The notes: a model not told the origin generated them from the sequence alone. A DNA stretch of 64,000 nucleotides from Corallium rubrum (GCA_964035015.1 OZ035998.1:23679979-23743978), one strand, 5' to 3'; shown: positions 55,401-64,000, counted from the first letter of the stretch. Program-made: numbers and translations.

Positions 55401-58400
55401 AGTGTTACCTGTAACTTTTTAAAATGTTCAAAATGTTCTCACCATTGACCGTATTAAAAAGTTTTATTATCTTTTCATATGTTCAAAAGGTATGAATCCG
55501 ATGACTACTAATTTGCACCAAAAACGTTTTTCTACTTCAACTAGAAATCTGCAAACTTTTCCACTCCTTTCATATTTGAATTAGCTTCTGTTTAAGAAAT
55601 ATCTGAGGTTCATACCAGAAGTCTTTCTGAACTGTAAACACCAAAAGTAAACAGCAAAAGGAAAAACAAACTTAAGAAATACATAAATTTCAGACGGTCC
55701 AGACCAAAATAATGATATTTTTTTCATATTTTAAAATACTTCCCAGCAAGAAAATTAAAAGTTCTGACATGAATAGCACTTGACAGTTTCCTCTGTTTCA
55801 AATATGCAGTTCAGGGTTGTGCGTTTAGTATTTAAAAACAAAATCCAAAATTCTATAACACTTGTGAGGAGTCCATTTCCATTACATAATTCTTATTTTA
55901 CGAACAATGGTGAGAACATTTTGAACATTTTAAAAAGTTACAGGTAACACTAAAATTTGAATTATATACCAAATGAAAGCTTATAAAATTTCTAACAACA
56001 TACGTACCCGATGTATTTCAGCAATGCGTAGTTCCGAAATTGTTAGCAATCTTTTTCTATAAACAAATTTGTCGGCACAATCGAGAAATGTAAAACCCGG
56101 CTTTGCGAGTGCAGGACTTTTTTGCCACGGACTTTTACCCGTAGTATCCATTCACTGAAGTTTTAGTAAGCTCGTGGACCGTGGTCAAAGAATTCTATCT
56201 CCAAAGAATCGTTTTCTAAAGTAAATTACTTGTTTATTTAACTAAATATTATTTATACAGATAGATAACAATATAAAGTTAATTAAGAGGTCACACCGAG
56301 GCCAAGAGTAATTGAATACAGGAGCTCGAGGGTCGCAAGGACGAGAGGGCTAATTTCCCGGGGGCACTTACTTTCAAAATGGCGTGGACTTCTGGTTGAT
56401 CCTTATTCTGTGACGCTGTCTTTGGTCGAAATATTTCCAAAACCAAAACAGATACGGAAAAATTGTAAAAGGTCTTCTTATACCATTTAATGAGTTCTTT
56501 CAAATGAGATAAACTTAATTTTTTTTGCCAATACCCTTTAATCAGGGTGTCGTGTTGCTAATTTTAGTTTGGTGTAGGTTTAGCTTTTAGCCGCAAGTTC
56601 TGCATGCATGTATGTATACGGTCACCTTTATACCACTCATTAATACGACCAGCCTTATGCACCCTGTTGGCTGTTACTACGATCATTCCGTTATTACGAC
56701 CAGCCATCAAAATTACTATGCTTAAAACTGGACATGTTTATTCAATCGATTTATAGCCGTGTGGTCTCAGCAGCGTTTTAGTTTAAACCAAATTAAAAAA
56801 TGACCTTCTGCTAAAATGTAATCATCGAAATAAACACAGGAACATTCCCCTTATATCCCCTTGAGCACAAATTTCAATAATTTTTATGGACTAACTGTAT
56901 TATAAATGGTATCATTAAGCCATTTGTGAGAACCTATAACACTCAGCTCCCTAACCAAACTATATAGAAATTAAAATAGTATAGTCAAATCAATGTTGTT
57001 ATTATTCGCATTTATCGCGGAAACCGTTTAGGACCGTTTTAGGGCGTTTCAGCTCACCAAATGCCAATATTTTTATCTAGGGATACTTTTCACTGGAAGT
57101 TGCTGTATCTGGCGTGACGTCCGCTTTCTGAGCTTACACAGTTCGTGGAAGCACTCCACCGTTTCAGCTGAATATTGATATATCTATTTAGGGCTATACA
57201 GTGTGTATAAAAAAAATTCGAACCCTTAGAAAATGAATTAGCATTCTTTTCAAACAACCTATTGTAGTAGTTTGAAAGCCATAAACACTTCTCAGCCACG
57301 GATGCGTAAAAAAACACGGTCTTATACACTTTCAAACTAGTACAATAGGTTGTTTGAAAAGAATGCTAATTCATTTTCTAAGGGTTCGAACTTTTTTGAT
57401 ACACACTGTATATAGTGCTATTTTAAAGCTGTATCTGGCGTGACTTCCGTTTTCTGGGCTTTCAGGACCGTTTCAGCAATGAACGCCAAAATATTTACTT
57501 AGTGTTATGTTCAAGGATTTAAATCTGGCGTGAGTTCCGCTATCTGCATGAGCTTCACAATCGTTTCAGCATTGTATGATATATATTCTGAGTCAGTTTT
57601 CTAAATCCGCACACTTAAACGCGTATAGTGACCAACTAACCACACAAGTTTCAAAGTAAAAAACTCCAAGGCAACGACATCAGTAAAATGAACTCCCAAC
57701 TGCACATTCTATCTTTCATCCTGGTTGTCCTTGTGTTGAAAGTTAGCAACGTTTCAGCAATGAACAACAAGGTAATAACTAACAATATATTATTAACTAT
57801 TCTGTATTAGATAACGCAGTAACAGTCATTCAAATACTGTAAAACTCGCGTGTATTAAAGATAATCTTTGTAAAATTTGGAAAACGGACTGTATCATTAT
57901 TCTGTGGTAAATAAATCAGGATAAATAAAGCATATTTACGGGTCCTTCAAATTGTAATTCGATGTTTGAAACCAAACAAACTAAACCCAGACAAACTAAA
58001 CCAAACTTAGAAGTAATATTGGGCATTTCACTCGATTACATAGAATGTTCTAGGGATTTATGGTGAAGGAAAATTCGAGTGTAGAATATATACATTATGA
58101 GACCAAACCGGGACCAGTTGCGAAAAATGCAACTACACAGGCCTTCCGGCAGGAATTGAACCCACGACCTTGCGATTCTAGCGCAATGCTCTGACCACTG
58201 AGCCACGGAGGCCGTTGCCGAGAGCTTGATCGCGAGTTCTGTAGTGAAATGCCCAATATTACTTATAAGTAATAACATGACTTGAGGGAAATTAGCGATT
58301 AAATTGCCCGCCGCCGAGGGAAGATTTGTGAAAGTCCGAGGGCGAAGCCCGAGGACTTTTACAAATCTTCCCGAGGCGAAGGGCAATTTAATCGCTAATT

Positions 58401-60100
58401 TCCCGACAAGTCATGTTATCAGTTTGTAATATTATGATCGCCGAGGAAAACTCCGAGAAGTATGCTGAGATCAGGGTTGCCAGATTGCTGAATAAATAAG
58501 CCAAACATTGTTATAAGCGGCCCTTTGATTTCTTTGTTTCCAACAAAGAAAACAAAAGGTTATTATAATAATATTTGGCTTATTTATTCAGCAATCTACC
58601 AACCCTGGCTGAGATAAGTTTAGGTGTTTGTTTTTCTATGGTTCAGTGAAGTTGTTTACGAGTTTTACTATTGATTGAAGTAATTATACCTTTGGGACAT
58701 GCTTTGTGTTTGTAGAATAGATGTCTGTTAATAAAAATGTTGTGAGTGTTCTAGGACCGCCTGTTTGCATAATACAGGGTGTATCAAAAAAAAGGCTACC
58801 CTTAGAAAATATAATTAACATTCTTTTCAAATAACCTATTGTATATTGACAGCCCTGGACACCTCTGAAGTCACGGATGCGTAAAAAACCAATGGTCGTA
58901 TACACCTGGGAAATTACGATAACTTCTAAACGTATGAAGGAGCATAACTGAAATAAAAATGTTAATTATATTCATATCAGTTCGATTAAAAATGGTTCAA
59001 CTGACCACAGGGCTGTCAATATACAATAGGTTATTTGAAAAGAATGTTAATTATATTTTCTAAGGGTAGCCTTTTTTTTGATACACCCTGTAGATACGCA
59101 AGCGGGAAATTTAGTAAAAGACAAAGGATTTCTTTGTCTACCAATTTCCCCCTGCATGCTTGATGAGGGAAAATTAGTAGACAAAGAAATCTTTTGTTTT
59201 CTACTAAATTTCCTGGGGAAATTTAGAAGACAAAGGCGTATGCATGGGTAATGAGGAAAATACGGGATTTACATTCCCTTTGAGAACAATGAAAACCGAG
59301 GTGATCATGATATTATTCTAATAAACCCAATTCTCTCCTGACATTACCACCTTAATATATACAGAACTCGCGATCAAGCTCTCGGCAACGGCCTCCGTGG
59401 CTCAGTGGTCAGAGCATTGCGCTAGAATCGCAAGGTCGTGGGTTCAATTCCTGCCGGAAGGCCTGTGCAGTTGCATTTTTCGCAACTGGTCCCGGTTTGG
59501 TCTCATAATGTATATATTCTACACTCGAATTTTCCTTCACCATAAATCCCTAGAACATTCTATGTAATCGAGTGAAATGCCCAATATTACTTCTAATAAA
59601 CCCAATTCTCTCCTGGCATTACCACCTTAATGTATACAGAACTCGCGATCAAGCTCTCGGCAACGGCCTCGGTGGCTCAGTGGTCAGAGCATTGCGCTAG
59701 AATCGCAAGGTCGTGGGTTCAATTCCTGCTGGAAGGCCTGTGTAGTTGCATTTTTCGCAACTGGTCCCGGTTTGGTCTCATAATGTATATATTCTACACT
59801 CGAATTTTCCTTCACCATAAATCCCTAAACCAAACTTAGTCTTGTAGTACTAAGGGGGTTGTTCTAATGTGAAGCCGGCTGGCCCGGTTACCAAGCTGAT
59901 TTTATGTCACGACAACCTTTCTTTAACTAAAGAAAAAATATAAAATCCCGTGAGCTGCAGAAAAACAAACTCACTTTTGCTTTGTTATGTCATTTTGCAA
60001 GCCCACCTCATTTGAACGGCCCCTAATCATGTATTTGATCCACGCATTATAAATCCGACGTTTTAGAACAGTCCATGTGCTATTTATCCATGTACTATTT

Positions 60101-60150
<50 letters not shown>

Positions 60151-62269
60151 ACCTAAATAATTTGTATTTTTGTTGATAGCACGTGTATAAAAGTAAACAA
60201 GTTAATCCAAAAAGCTGCGTGGATTACTTGAGAAATGGCTATAAATCAAACGGCTATTACCAGATCAACGCGCCAAATGCTGCTGGAAGTAGCACAATCA
60301 CGGTTTACTGTGACATGAATTCTGAAGCCGGAGCAGCCTGGACACTAGTCATGTCGTTCACACTGGAGAATATAAAGATGCACCAATTTAAGAAAAGCCC
60401 CTTGCAGATAAACGCACCAGTGAACGAGAACTCGCCGAACTGGAATTTATATCGAATGTCTTTGTCTCAGATGACGCATCTCAAGTCCCAATCCACTCAC
60501 TGGAGAGCAACGTGCAGTTTCCCAACTTATGGTGTAGACTACATAGATTACGTCAGAGCGAACTTTGCACAGTTTGATATCATGACCTTTTTGGGATACG
60601 GTATTTGCAAGAAAGTTGAGTACATTGATGTCCGTGGACATCGCTGTGCTTATTGTACTTCGAGGTGGTGGCAACAGATCAATGCTCGTAATCCACATCT
60701 CGTCAGTTCGTATACTGGTTGCGAGTTTATTGCAAGGCAAGGCGCTGTCTCAGGTGAAGATAATTTCGGCTTATATAGCGACTACAACAAGAAGTTCCGT
60801 TGCTCTTCTGGTGCTCAATCGACAACCAACTGGTGGTTTGGCGGATATCAGTAAAAAAAAAACCAACACTCGGAACGGCTAACATTTTATTTTACTATGT
60901 TTTTATAAACGAGTTGTATTTTTAAAATACTCAGTACATGATTATTGGAATAGTTGACTAGGATTAGGCTTACTGTTGTGATTAAGATCTGAATTAGGAT
61001 TAAAACTAGAAGTTACTATCGCAAGTGAAGTGCTGGCTCAAATGGGATGAAAACCTTTAGCCTACTCCGCAGGCGACTTTGTGCAGTCTGTGCATGGCCA
61101 ACGTAACCCCCTCCCCCACCCCCCACCCCCACCCCGCACTACATCCGAATTTGCCCACTTAACCCACGTTTTTCCCACTCCACCCGAGTTTACCCAATCC
61201 ACCCGAGTTTACCCAATCCATCAAAGTTTGCCCAATCCACCCAAGTCAGCCCACTAAGAGGGTGTTTATATGGAGGCGAGCCAGTCCGGGTACCCGAACT
61301 AGCCCGCTTTGCCGAGATGATTTTTATTGTGTTTACATGAGAAGGGCTGGCTGACTGACTGGTTTGTTGTGCTAATTGCGTAAAATATTCTGGTAAGAAC
61401 TTGTGAATTGTGAATATGTCGAAAAAAGTTGCTAAAAACAAATTTTGTCGCGTGTACGAAGCTTTTAGTGCCAGCCCGGGTAGGCGAGCCAGACCGGTCA
61501 ATCGTGTTTACATGCCACATGGGGAAAAACCACCAGCCCGGGTAACCGAAATCTCGGTCTCACAAAGCGAGATCTCGGCCAGGCGGGCTGGCTCGGCTCT
61601 CATATAAACACAAGATGAAAATTCACAAGAAATAATAGCACAAGCACGATCTCGGCAAAGCGCGCTAGCCCGGGTACCCGGGCCGGGCCGGCTCGCCTCC
61701 ATATATAAACGCCCCCTAAGTTTTAAAATTTTGGGGTACTTATATGAAACTTTAGCCAGACTTTCAGAAGTATTCACGAAGCAACTGGTTATAGTAGAAC
61801 CACACTGACACTGTTTGATTGTACAATTATAGTAGCAGGGGTAACATTTATAATTCTCGATTTGGCGTATAAAATTACAAAAGTCCGGTACGTACGTACT
61901 CTAGTAAAACTAGCATAAATGCATAAATTTTTGACGAATCGAATCTACGCCTATATGGTGTTGACTGCGTTGTATAAACTACAACGGTGTTTACATCAGC
62001 AAACGCTTCGTGACAATCCATGCATAGCAAACAGTTTATATATTTTCAATTATTCGGTGCTTATTATTATGCTTGCGTTTTGTAGTTGTTAGACTAAAGG
62101 ATGAGTGTCCAGCTAAGGCATTGCGCGCTGTGTTTTTGTTTTCATACGGGAAACTGGCATCTAACTGCCGCAATATATTAAGTTTCTCATTGTTTGGTTC
62201 TCTGCCGATTATATTATAAGCTTCCAAAAGTTGTTTGAATCGATTTGTAGCAATGTCTGACTCATGCAG

Positions 62270-62341
<72 letters not shown>

Positions 62342-62376
62342 GTATATATATGTATATGTATATATATGTATATATG

Positions 62377-62445
<69 letters not shown>

Positions 62446-63264
62446 TACATCTTGGGAAATGAATTACTGGCAGCTGTATATTCGAAACGAGTTCGCGGTA
62501 ACCCCAACCTCCAACTTTTTTATTTTATTTTACTATAAACATATCATAAACTTTAATACTGGGAGTTTAGCAATTTTTCACTTCTGGGAGAATTACTGAG
62601 GAATTACCTTAAGTACTTTAGTTCTTCCGAATCTGATAAAAAAGCAAAACTGAACCTTTTTAGTGAGAAACAAAACTTTATCACGTAACTCACGAGGTCG
62701 GCGTGAGAACTGCCACTAAATTTATACCTAATATGCATGTATACCTAATATATATGATTAAATAGATTCCTGTAGGCAAATCAGATCGCAGCATTTGTAA
62801 TACACATTTGTACAAGAACGCATCTACTAAAGAGCGACAAAGTTCAGATGACTGAATCTACATTAATAAAGCTGCATTACACTCCCGTCGGCGCATGTTC
62901 GAAACTAATGTTTACATCTCTATTTAAAAAATAATACTGATACCTCATTCATGATTGTAAGCTTTTCGAAGAAATCCGAAGAGATATCCTCGTCGAATCA
63001 CTAGGTTTTCTGCCATGTTGCTCCGAACGGTTTACACTGAACTGAGTACTTCATGTAATTATCTACGAATGTCTTGTTTGTGAGGCTCACAAAAACAAGA
63101 TGGCGGATCATGCGCAGACGGGAGTGTAATGCACCTTTAAGATTTAGGAACATGCAGCTTCAATGTTTGCAAAAATAAACTTACTTGTGCAATCTTGAGA
63201 AACATAAACGCAAAGACCCTGATTGTTTTGTAAGAGTGGATGAGGGGAATTTTCCAGTGCTTTT
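42604..63264 (-). CDS. ATG4: ATG4 cysteine protease (C/D-like), last six coding exons; 5' part outside window
   Basis: The exons are 63264-63185, 50261-50113, 49047-48969, 48449-48373, 46133-46014 and 42888-42604 (TGA). All splice sites are GT-AG with matching phases, giving 262 residues. Motifs in order are [56 protein letters not shown] (the catalytic Asp and His of the LDPH signature), [20 protein letters not shown] and YPMFIV. ATG4 trims and delipidates ATG8/LC3 family proteins in the cytosol during autophagy. The nucleophilic Cys lies in an upstream exon beyond 64000. Motif wording and the extended C-terminus point to the ATG4C/D branch. The C-terminus has an acidic EDYVVL segment ending ..ETEWTD. 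A 12.9-kb intron (50262-63184) contains an entire oppositely oriented gene, and a 3.1-kb intron (42889-46013) contains a minisatellite. Confidence 0.92.
42954..44968. mobile_element. Family C TIR element containing a large minisatellite
   Basis: The left end is GGGGGTGATTACATGGACCG..GTTAGCC. The right end, read inverted, is GGGGGTGATTAGATGAACCG..GGCTGGCC. Subterminal CTAGCCCAGTTAGCTGGG-like words are typical of the family (compare 6823-7242 and 61258-61717). Most of the 2 kb between the ends is the 30-bp array. Confidence 0.65.
43413..44775. repeat. 30/35-bp minisatellite, over 40 copies
   Basis: The unit is CACTACATGTATACCCAAAC plus GTACCACATG, with alternative CTAGATG and a 5-bp longer CTACTGTACATG form; CCC alternates with CGC, CGT and CGG at one site. 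The array is open in several frames on both strands because the main unit is a multiple of three; the Cys/Thr-rich ORFs are artefacts. It lies in the last ATG4 intron. Confidence 0.93.
45033..45212 (-). repeat. 5S rRNA-derived SINE, copy 2 (degenerate)
   Basis: It shares GGTTAGTACTTGGATGGTTG, the TTAAGCCCGATGGG block and the GGTTTTTCACCGGGTGCTCC..GTTTTCCTCC body with the copy at 18250-18461, but lacks the GACCGC..GGGAATGAC segment. Confidence 0.65.
45374..45468. repeat. Dispersed repeat followed by a poly-G tract
   Basis: ACTCGGGCTACCTGTGGTAG links this to the repeat near 31620. It is followed by TTTTTTTT and roughly 36 G residues. Confidence 0.6.
46318..46390. repeat. Short tandem repeat, about 21 bp x 4
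   Basis: TTTCAAAAGGGCATTTTGAG recurs with variation four times. Confidence 0.7.
46622..46698 (+). repeat. Tail fragment of SINE family A
   Basis: CCCGGTTTGGTCTTAAAATG.. TATATTCTACACTCGAATTT matches the 3' half of the SINEs at 58050, 59357 and 59638. The tRNA-like head is absent. A family B fragment follows at about 46735-46920. Confidence 0.65.
47174..48201. mobile_element. G-run TIR element 2
   Basis: CCGGTGTCACAGGAAATC plus C-runs at the left, and GGACGAATTTCCTGGGACACC at the right, with AATTTCCTAGGA/TCCTAGGAAATT words near both ends. It abuts the family C-like word AGGGGGTGTTTACATGAGGC at about 47155. Confidence 0.6.
49069..49815. repeat. MITE-like and duplicated blocks between ATG4 exons
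   Basis: 49069-49275 has opposed ends ACCGAAAAAGATGGCG and CGCCATCTTTTTCGGT; a related piece lies at about 17640-17765. From 49380 to 49705, AAAACATGTT..AATGTTT.CCTTGGAAAC..CCAATCACGTCT.GCCAA occurs twice as a direct repeat, and AGAACATGTTTTGACGGGCG near 49757 is an inverted end. Confidence 0.6.
50284..50424. repeat. (CAAA)n / (CCAA)n microsatellite
   Basis: Tetranucleotide array directly beside ATG4 exon 50113-50261. The poly-(Leu/Phe/Val/Cys) frames over it are artefacts. Confidence 0.95.
50517..51814. mobile_element. G-run foldback element 3, about 1.3 kb
   Basis: The ends are CCGGTGTCACAGGGAATT and AAATTTCCTGTGACACCAG, next to long C- and G-runs. Arms of about 240 bp are mirrored, for example AGAAAGTTCAGGTTATCTTT (about 50690) with its complement near 51640, and AGAAACCAAGAAGC-like/GTTTCTGAGCG blocks. 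Family C-type words (GTCCGGTAAGCCGG at left, GCTGGCCCGGTCCATGTAATC at right to 51912) flank it, suggesting insertion into an older element. Confidence 0.7.
52030..52160. repeat. Partial arm of the foldback family
   Basis: AGTAGCGTGCTGCGTAGGCAGTG and ATACTGCCGAAACAGAGAAC..TAGGAGTCTAA match one arm of 19434-19602 and 52250-52525. Confidence 0.65.
52172..52249. repeat. (TA)n microsatellite
   Basis: An uninterrupted TA tract just outside the long palindrome. Confidence 0.95.
52250..52525. repeat. Near-perfect palindrome with a (TA)n centre
   Basis: Left arm TAAAATATGCAATTTTAATT..CGAAATATAGTAAGGTTAGA..GAGAGAAACG and right arm are exact reverse complements over about 110 bp as far as I can read, with (TA)n at about 52359-52416 as loop. 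Confidence 0.9.
52540..54195. mobile_element. 1.65-kb element with about 60-bp TIRs
   Basis: AGGAGAACTCGGCTACGCC..CTCGTGTTCTTCATCGCTTG at the left is inverted near 54145-54205. It encloses a separate palindrome at 53330-53555 (AGAGCCTCTCTCCC.CGCAGAG against CTCTGCGGAGAGAGGCA). No transposase recognised. Confidence 0.6.
54504..56537. mobile_element. 2-kb foldback element flanked by TTAA
   Basis: The ends are AGGGTATTGGCAACAAAAAT and TTTTTTTTGCCAATACCCT, with TTAA on both sides (54500-54503 and 56538-56541). Arms are about 900 bp and imperfect: for example AAGTCCGTGGCAAAAAAGTCC (about 55218) pairs with GGACTTTTTTGCCACGGAC (about 56115), and TTACCTGTAACTTTTTAAAA with its complement near 55935. 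The loop is about 55450-55905. TTAA duplication is the hallmark of piggyBac-type mobilisation. Confidence 0.8.
57030..57600 (+). repeat. Degenerate tandem repeat of about 100 bp upstream of the fibrinogen-related gene
   Basis: The words CGTTTCAGC, ATATTT.TATCTAGGG, AAGTTGCTGTATCTGGCGTG, ACTTCCGCTTTCTGAGCTT recur in that order about four times. One unit contains CGTTTCAGCAATGAAC, which is also found in coding exon 1 (57751-57766). A MITE interrupts the second unit. Confidence 0.65.
57199..57408. mobile_element. 210-bp Tc1/mariner-type MITE
   Basis: CAGTGTGTATAAAAAAAATTCG and ..TTTTTTGATACACACTG ends with TA on both sides. Interior arms TCTTTTCAAACAACCTATTG and complement. Related to 58775-59090. 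Confidence 0.8.
57688..60854 (+). CDS. Secreted fibrinogen-related protein, two exons, 252 aa
   Basis: Exon 1 (57688-57771) encodes a 28-residue start, [20 protein letters not shown] then NVSA, a clear signal peptide. Exon 2 (60180-60854) follows TTGATAG in phase 0 and encodes 224 residues ending WWFGGYQ. Early motifs [19 protein letters not shown] and [19 protein letters not shown] match the opening of fibrinogen C-terminal / FReD-like domains (C..YL..G...G.Y.I, then YCDM...GGWT). Later parts are Cys- and Trp-rich ([26 protein letters not shown]) and fit the anthozoan short FReD-like proteins rather than classical fibrinogen, since the Ca-binding and ligand pocket wording is not seen. Likely extracellular; carbohydrate binding or matrix roles are inference. 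The gene lies inside an ATG4 intron on the other strand. ATTAAA at 60999-61004 is a possible poly(A) signal. Confidence 0.85.
58050..58262 (-). repeat. tRNA-derived SINE, family A, copy 1
   Basis: tRNA-like head at 58140-58213 (- strand): GGCCTCCGTGGCTCAGTGG.. with box B GGGTTCAATTCC and a stem-paired anticodon arm TTGCG/CGCAA whose loop CTAGAAT would read AGA. A constant body follows (CGCAACTGGTCCCGGTTTGG.., CTACACTCGAATTTTCCTTC). It lacks the long variable arm expected of a serine tRNA, so it is a SINE head. Confidence 0.75.
58272..58419. repeat. 148-bp palindrome around GGGCGAAGCCC
   Basis: ATAACATGACTTG..GCGATTAAATTGCCC at the left is mirrored by GGGCAATTTAATCGC..CAAGTCATGTTAT at the right. 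It ends almost exactly where SINE copy 1 begins. Confidence 0.8.
58475..58610. repeat. Palindrome with AGATTGCTGAATAAATAAGC arms
   Basis: AGATTGCTGAATAAATAAGC and GCTTATTTATTCAGCAATCT form the outer arms; AAAG/CTTTGT words pair near the centre. The start GGTTGCCAG mirrors the end CCAACCCTG loosely. Confidence 0.7.
58775..59090. mobile_element. 316-bp Tc1/mariner-type MITE
   Basis: CAGGGTGTATCAAAAAAAAG and CTTTTTTTTGATACACCCTG ends with TA on both sides (58773-58774 and 59091-59092). Subterminal CCCTTAGAAAAT and TCTTTTCAAATAACCTATTG are shared with 57199-57408. Confidence 0.85.
59106..59216. repeat. Short palindrome with AAATTTAGTA arms
   Basis: GGGAAATTTAGTAAAAGACAAA on the left is mirrored by TTTTGTTTTCTACTAAATTTCC on the right. 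Confidence 0.6.
59314..59826 (+). repeat. Tandemly duplicated SINE family A (copies 2 and 3)
   Basis: Two direct copies (about 59314-59588 and 59590-59826) each begin TCTAATAAACCCAATTCTCT and carry a tRNA-like head (59390-59463 and 59665-59738) and the same body. A few substitutions separate them (CCTCCGTGG against CCTCGGTGG, CCGG against CTGG). The arrangement fits segmental duplication more than two independent insertions. Confidence 0.8.
60098..60150. repeat. (CTGC)n microsatellite
   Basis: About 12 units just before the exon 2 acceptor of the fibrinogen-related gene. Confidence 0.95.
61100..61255. repeat. C-rich stretch and 17-18-bp tandem repeat
   Basis: CCACCCGAGTTTACCCAAT recurs about six times with changes, after a poly-C-rich lead. 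Confidence 0.75.
61258..61717. mobile_element. Family C TIR element, best preserved copy
   Basis: GAGGGTGTTTATATGGAGGC..GAGCC at the left and GGCTCGCCTCCATATATAAAC..GCCCCC at the right. Inner GGGTACCCG, GCCCGCTTTGCCGAGAT and AAGCGAGATCTCGGCCAGGC blocks occur in both orientations. No ORF of its own. Confidence 0.75.
62268..62445. repeat. (TA)n / (TATG)n microsatellite
   Basis: TA tract interrupted in the middle by TATATG variants; Tyr-Ile ORFs on both strands are artefacts. Confidence 0.95.
62872..63141. mobile_element. 270-bp MITE with about 27-bp TIRs, next to an ATG4 exon
   Basis: GCATTACACTCCCGTCGGCG at the left and CGCAGACGGGAGTGTAATGC at the right, followed by ACCTTTAA. An ATG on the - strand (about 63016, [20 protein letters not shown]) opens a short frame within it that I do not assign. 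Confidence 0.7.
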
Positions 63265-63474
63265 CTTTAAAACAAAATAACAAATATTATTATACGTTCA
63301 AACTTCACTCTCGTTTCTTATTCGTCAACAAACTCAGGTTAATTCTCAATGTCCAGCAGCTGCTACGTCACTTACGCTGAATACCGTAAATTATTGGATG
63401 CTCAGATGACGCCTACTTCAAAGCGCGTGAAAATTACAAAATTGCAGCTTGCAGTAGATTTGCCTTTGTATGTT

Positions 63475-63695
63475 ATTAGTACTTTCAGCTTGAGGTTGGT
63501 AAAGTTTTTTCGTATGTTTTTGCTGTACAAGCTGTCGTAAGTTAAACTCAGAGAAAAACTCTGAGCGCCAGACGGGACTCGAACCCACAACCTTCCGAAT
63601 GCCAGCGGACACTCTCACCATGGAGCCACTGGAACTCAGAGGTAGACTGAGGTTGTTTTCGATATTTATACCTGGGAACTAGTCAAACCGTACGT
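63475..63695 (-). repeat. tRNA-derived SINE, family B, copy 2
   Basis: tRNA-like head at 63568-63632 (GTGGCTCCATGGTGAGAG .. GTGGGTTCGAGTCCCG) and the body with ACAGCTTGTACAGC. Upstream of the head the block GTTTGACTAGTTCCCAGGTA is shared with 2930-3000. Confidence 0.75.
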
Positions 63696-63704
63696 GTGTG
63701 GAGC

Positions 63705-63856
63705 TCGGAGAAGGAGAAGGAGAAGGAGAAGGAGAAGGAGAAGGAGAAGGAGAAGGAGAAGGAGAAGGAGAAGGAGAAGAAACAAAAAAAAAAAAAAGAA
63801 GAAGAAGAAGAAGAAGAAGAAGAAGAAGAAGAAGAAGAAGAAGAAGAAGAAGAAAA
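63705..63856. repeat. Purine tract (GGAGAA)n then (GAA)n
   Basis: A pure purine run of about 150 bases, which favours triplex formation and slippage. The Arg/Lys and Ser/Phe ORFs are artefacts. A small hairpin (ATGCCCTCT/AGAGGGCAT) follows at about 63880-63912. Confidence 0.95.
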
Positions 63857-64000
63857 CTTGCAGGCCATTAAAAATGACGCAATGCCCTCTCATAGTGCCG
63901 AGAGGGCATTACGGCTTTTTCCGGACCTCCCAGCAACCAATCAGCGTGCGCCATTTGGCATAATAACCCGAAAACAAGCTCAGCCATATAATAAATTAGA

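Noticed and set aside
58140-58213. tRNA-Ser(AGA) gene
   Set aside because: The head folds, but the long variable arm of serine tRNAs is missing and the same flanking body occurs in other copies, so it is a SINE.
63666-63963. Poly-Arg/Lys and poly-Phe/Leu/Ser ORFs
   Set aside because: Translations of a pure purine/pyrimidine tract.

Overview
The window reads as nuclear DNA of a metazoan, most likely a cnidarian and probably an anthozoan (sea anemone or stony coral). The grounds are AT-rich sequence, short exons separated by long repeat-filled introns, a Vasa-type DEAD-box germline helicase, a small secreted fibrinogen-related protein, Penelope-like and hAT-like relics, and tRNA- and 5S-derived SINEs. 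The species assignment is inference. No bacterial-style operons, rRNA operons or CRISPR arrays are visible. Four protein-coding genes can be assembled exon by exon.

Layout. (1) 3-4978, + strand: the 3' end of a WD40-repeat gene whose 5' part lies outside the window. (2) 5000-12700: intergenic, made of hairpins, foldback repeats and terminal-inverted-repeat (TIR) elements, with one doubtful 52-codon ORF. (3) 12731-30564, - strand: a complete nine-exon Vasa/DDX4 gene encoding 716 residues. All splice phases agree and every helicase motif is present. Its introns carry nested transposons, including a hAT-like element inside an (ACAAT)n microsatellite, a hAT MITE nested in a TA-flanked element, and a 5S rRNA-derived SINE. 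(4) 31000-42600: gene-poor, with a 33-bp minisatellite, G-run foldback elements, an integrase fragment and a decayed Penelope-like element. (5) 42604-63264, - strand: the last six coding exons of an ATG4 autophagy protease, with the catalytic Asp-His pair and a C-terminal LC3-interaction-like motif. Its catalytic Cys exon lies beyond the right edge. (6) 57688-60854, + strand: a two-exon secreted fibrinogen-related protein lying entirely inside a 12.9-kb ATG4 intron on the opposite strand.

The genes do not form a pathway. Vasa serves germline RNA/piRNA biology, ATG4 processes ATG8/LC3, and the fibrinogen-related protein is probably extracellular. The remarkable feature is repeat architecture: more than twenty palindromic or TIR elements, several nested. 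A 2-kb foldback is bounded by TTAA, a near-perfect palindrome surrounds a (TA)n tract, and two minisatellites appear to have arisen from, or inside, small inverted-repeat elements. I did not find a convincing undescribed protein system. The best novelty candidates are the MITE-to-minisatellite link, the G-run foldback family, the nested gene with its repeat-derived upstream region, and the ATG4 C-terminal motif.
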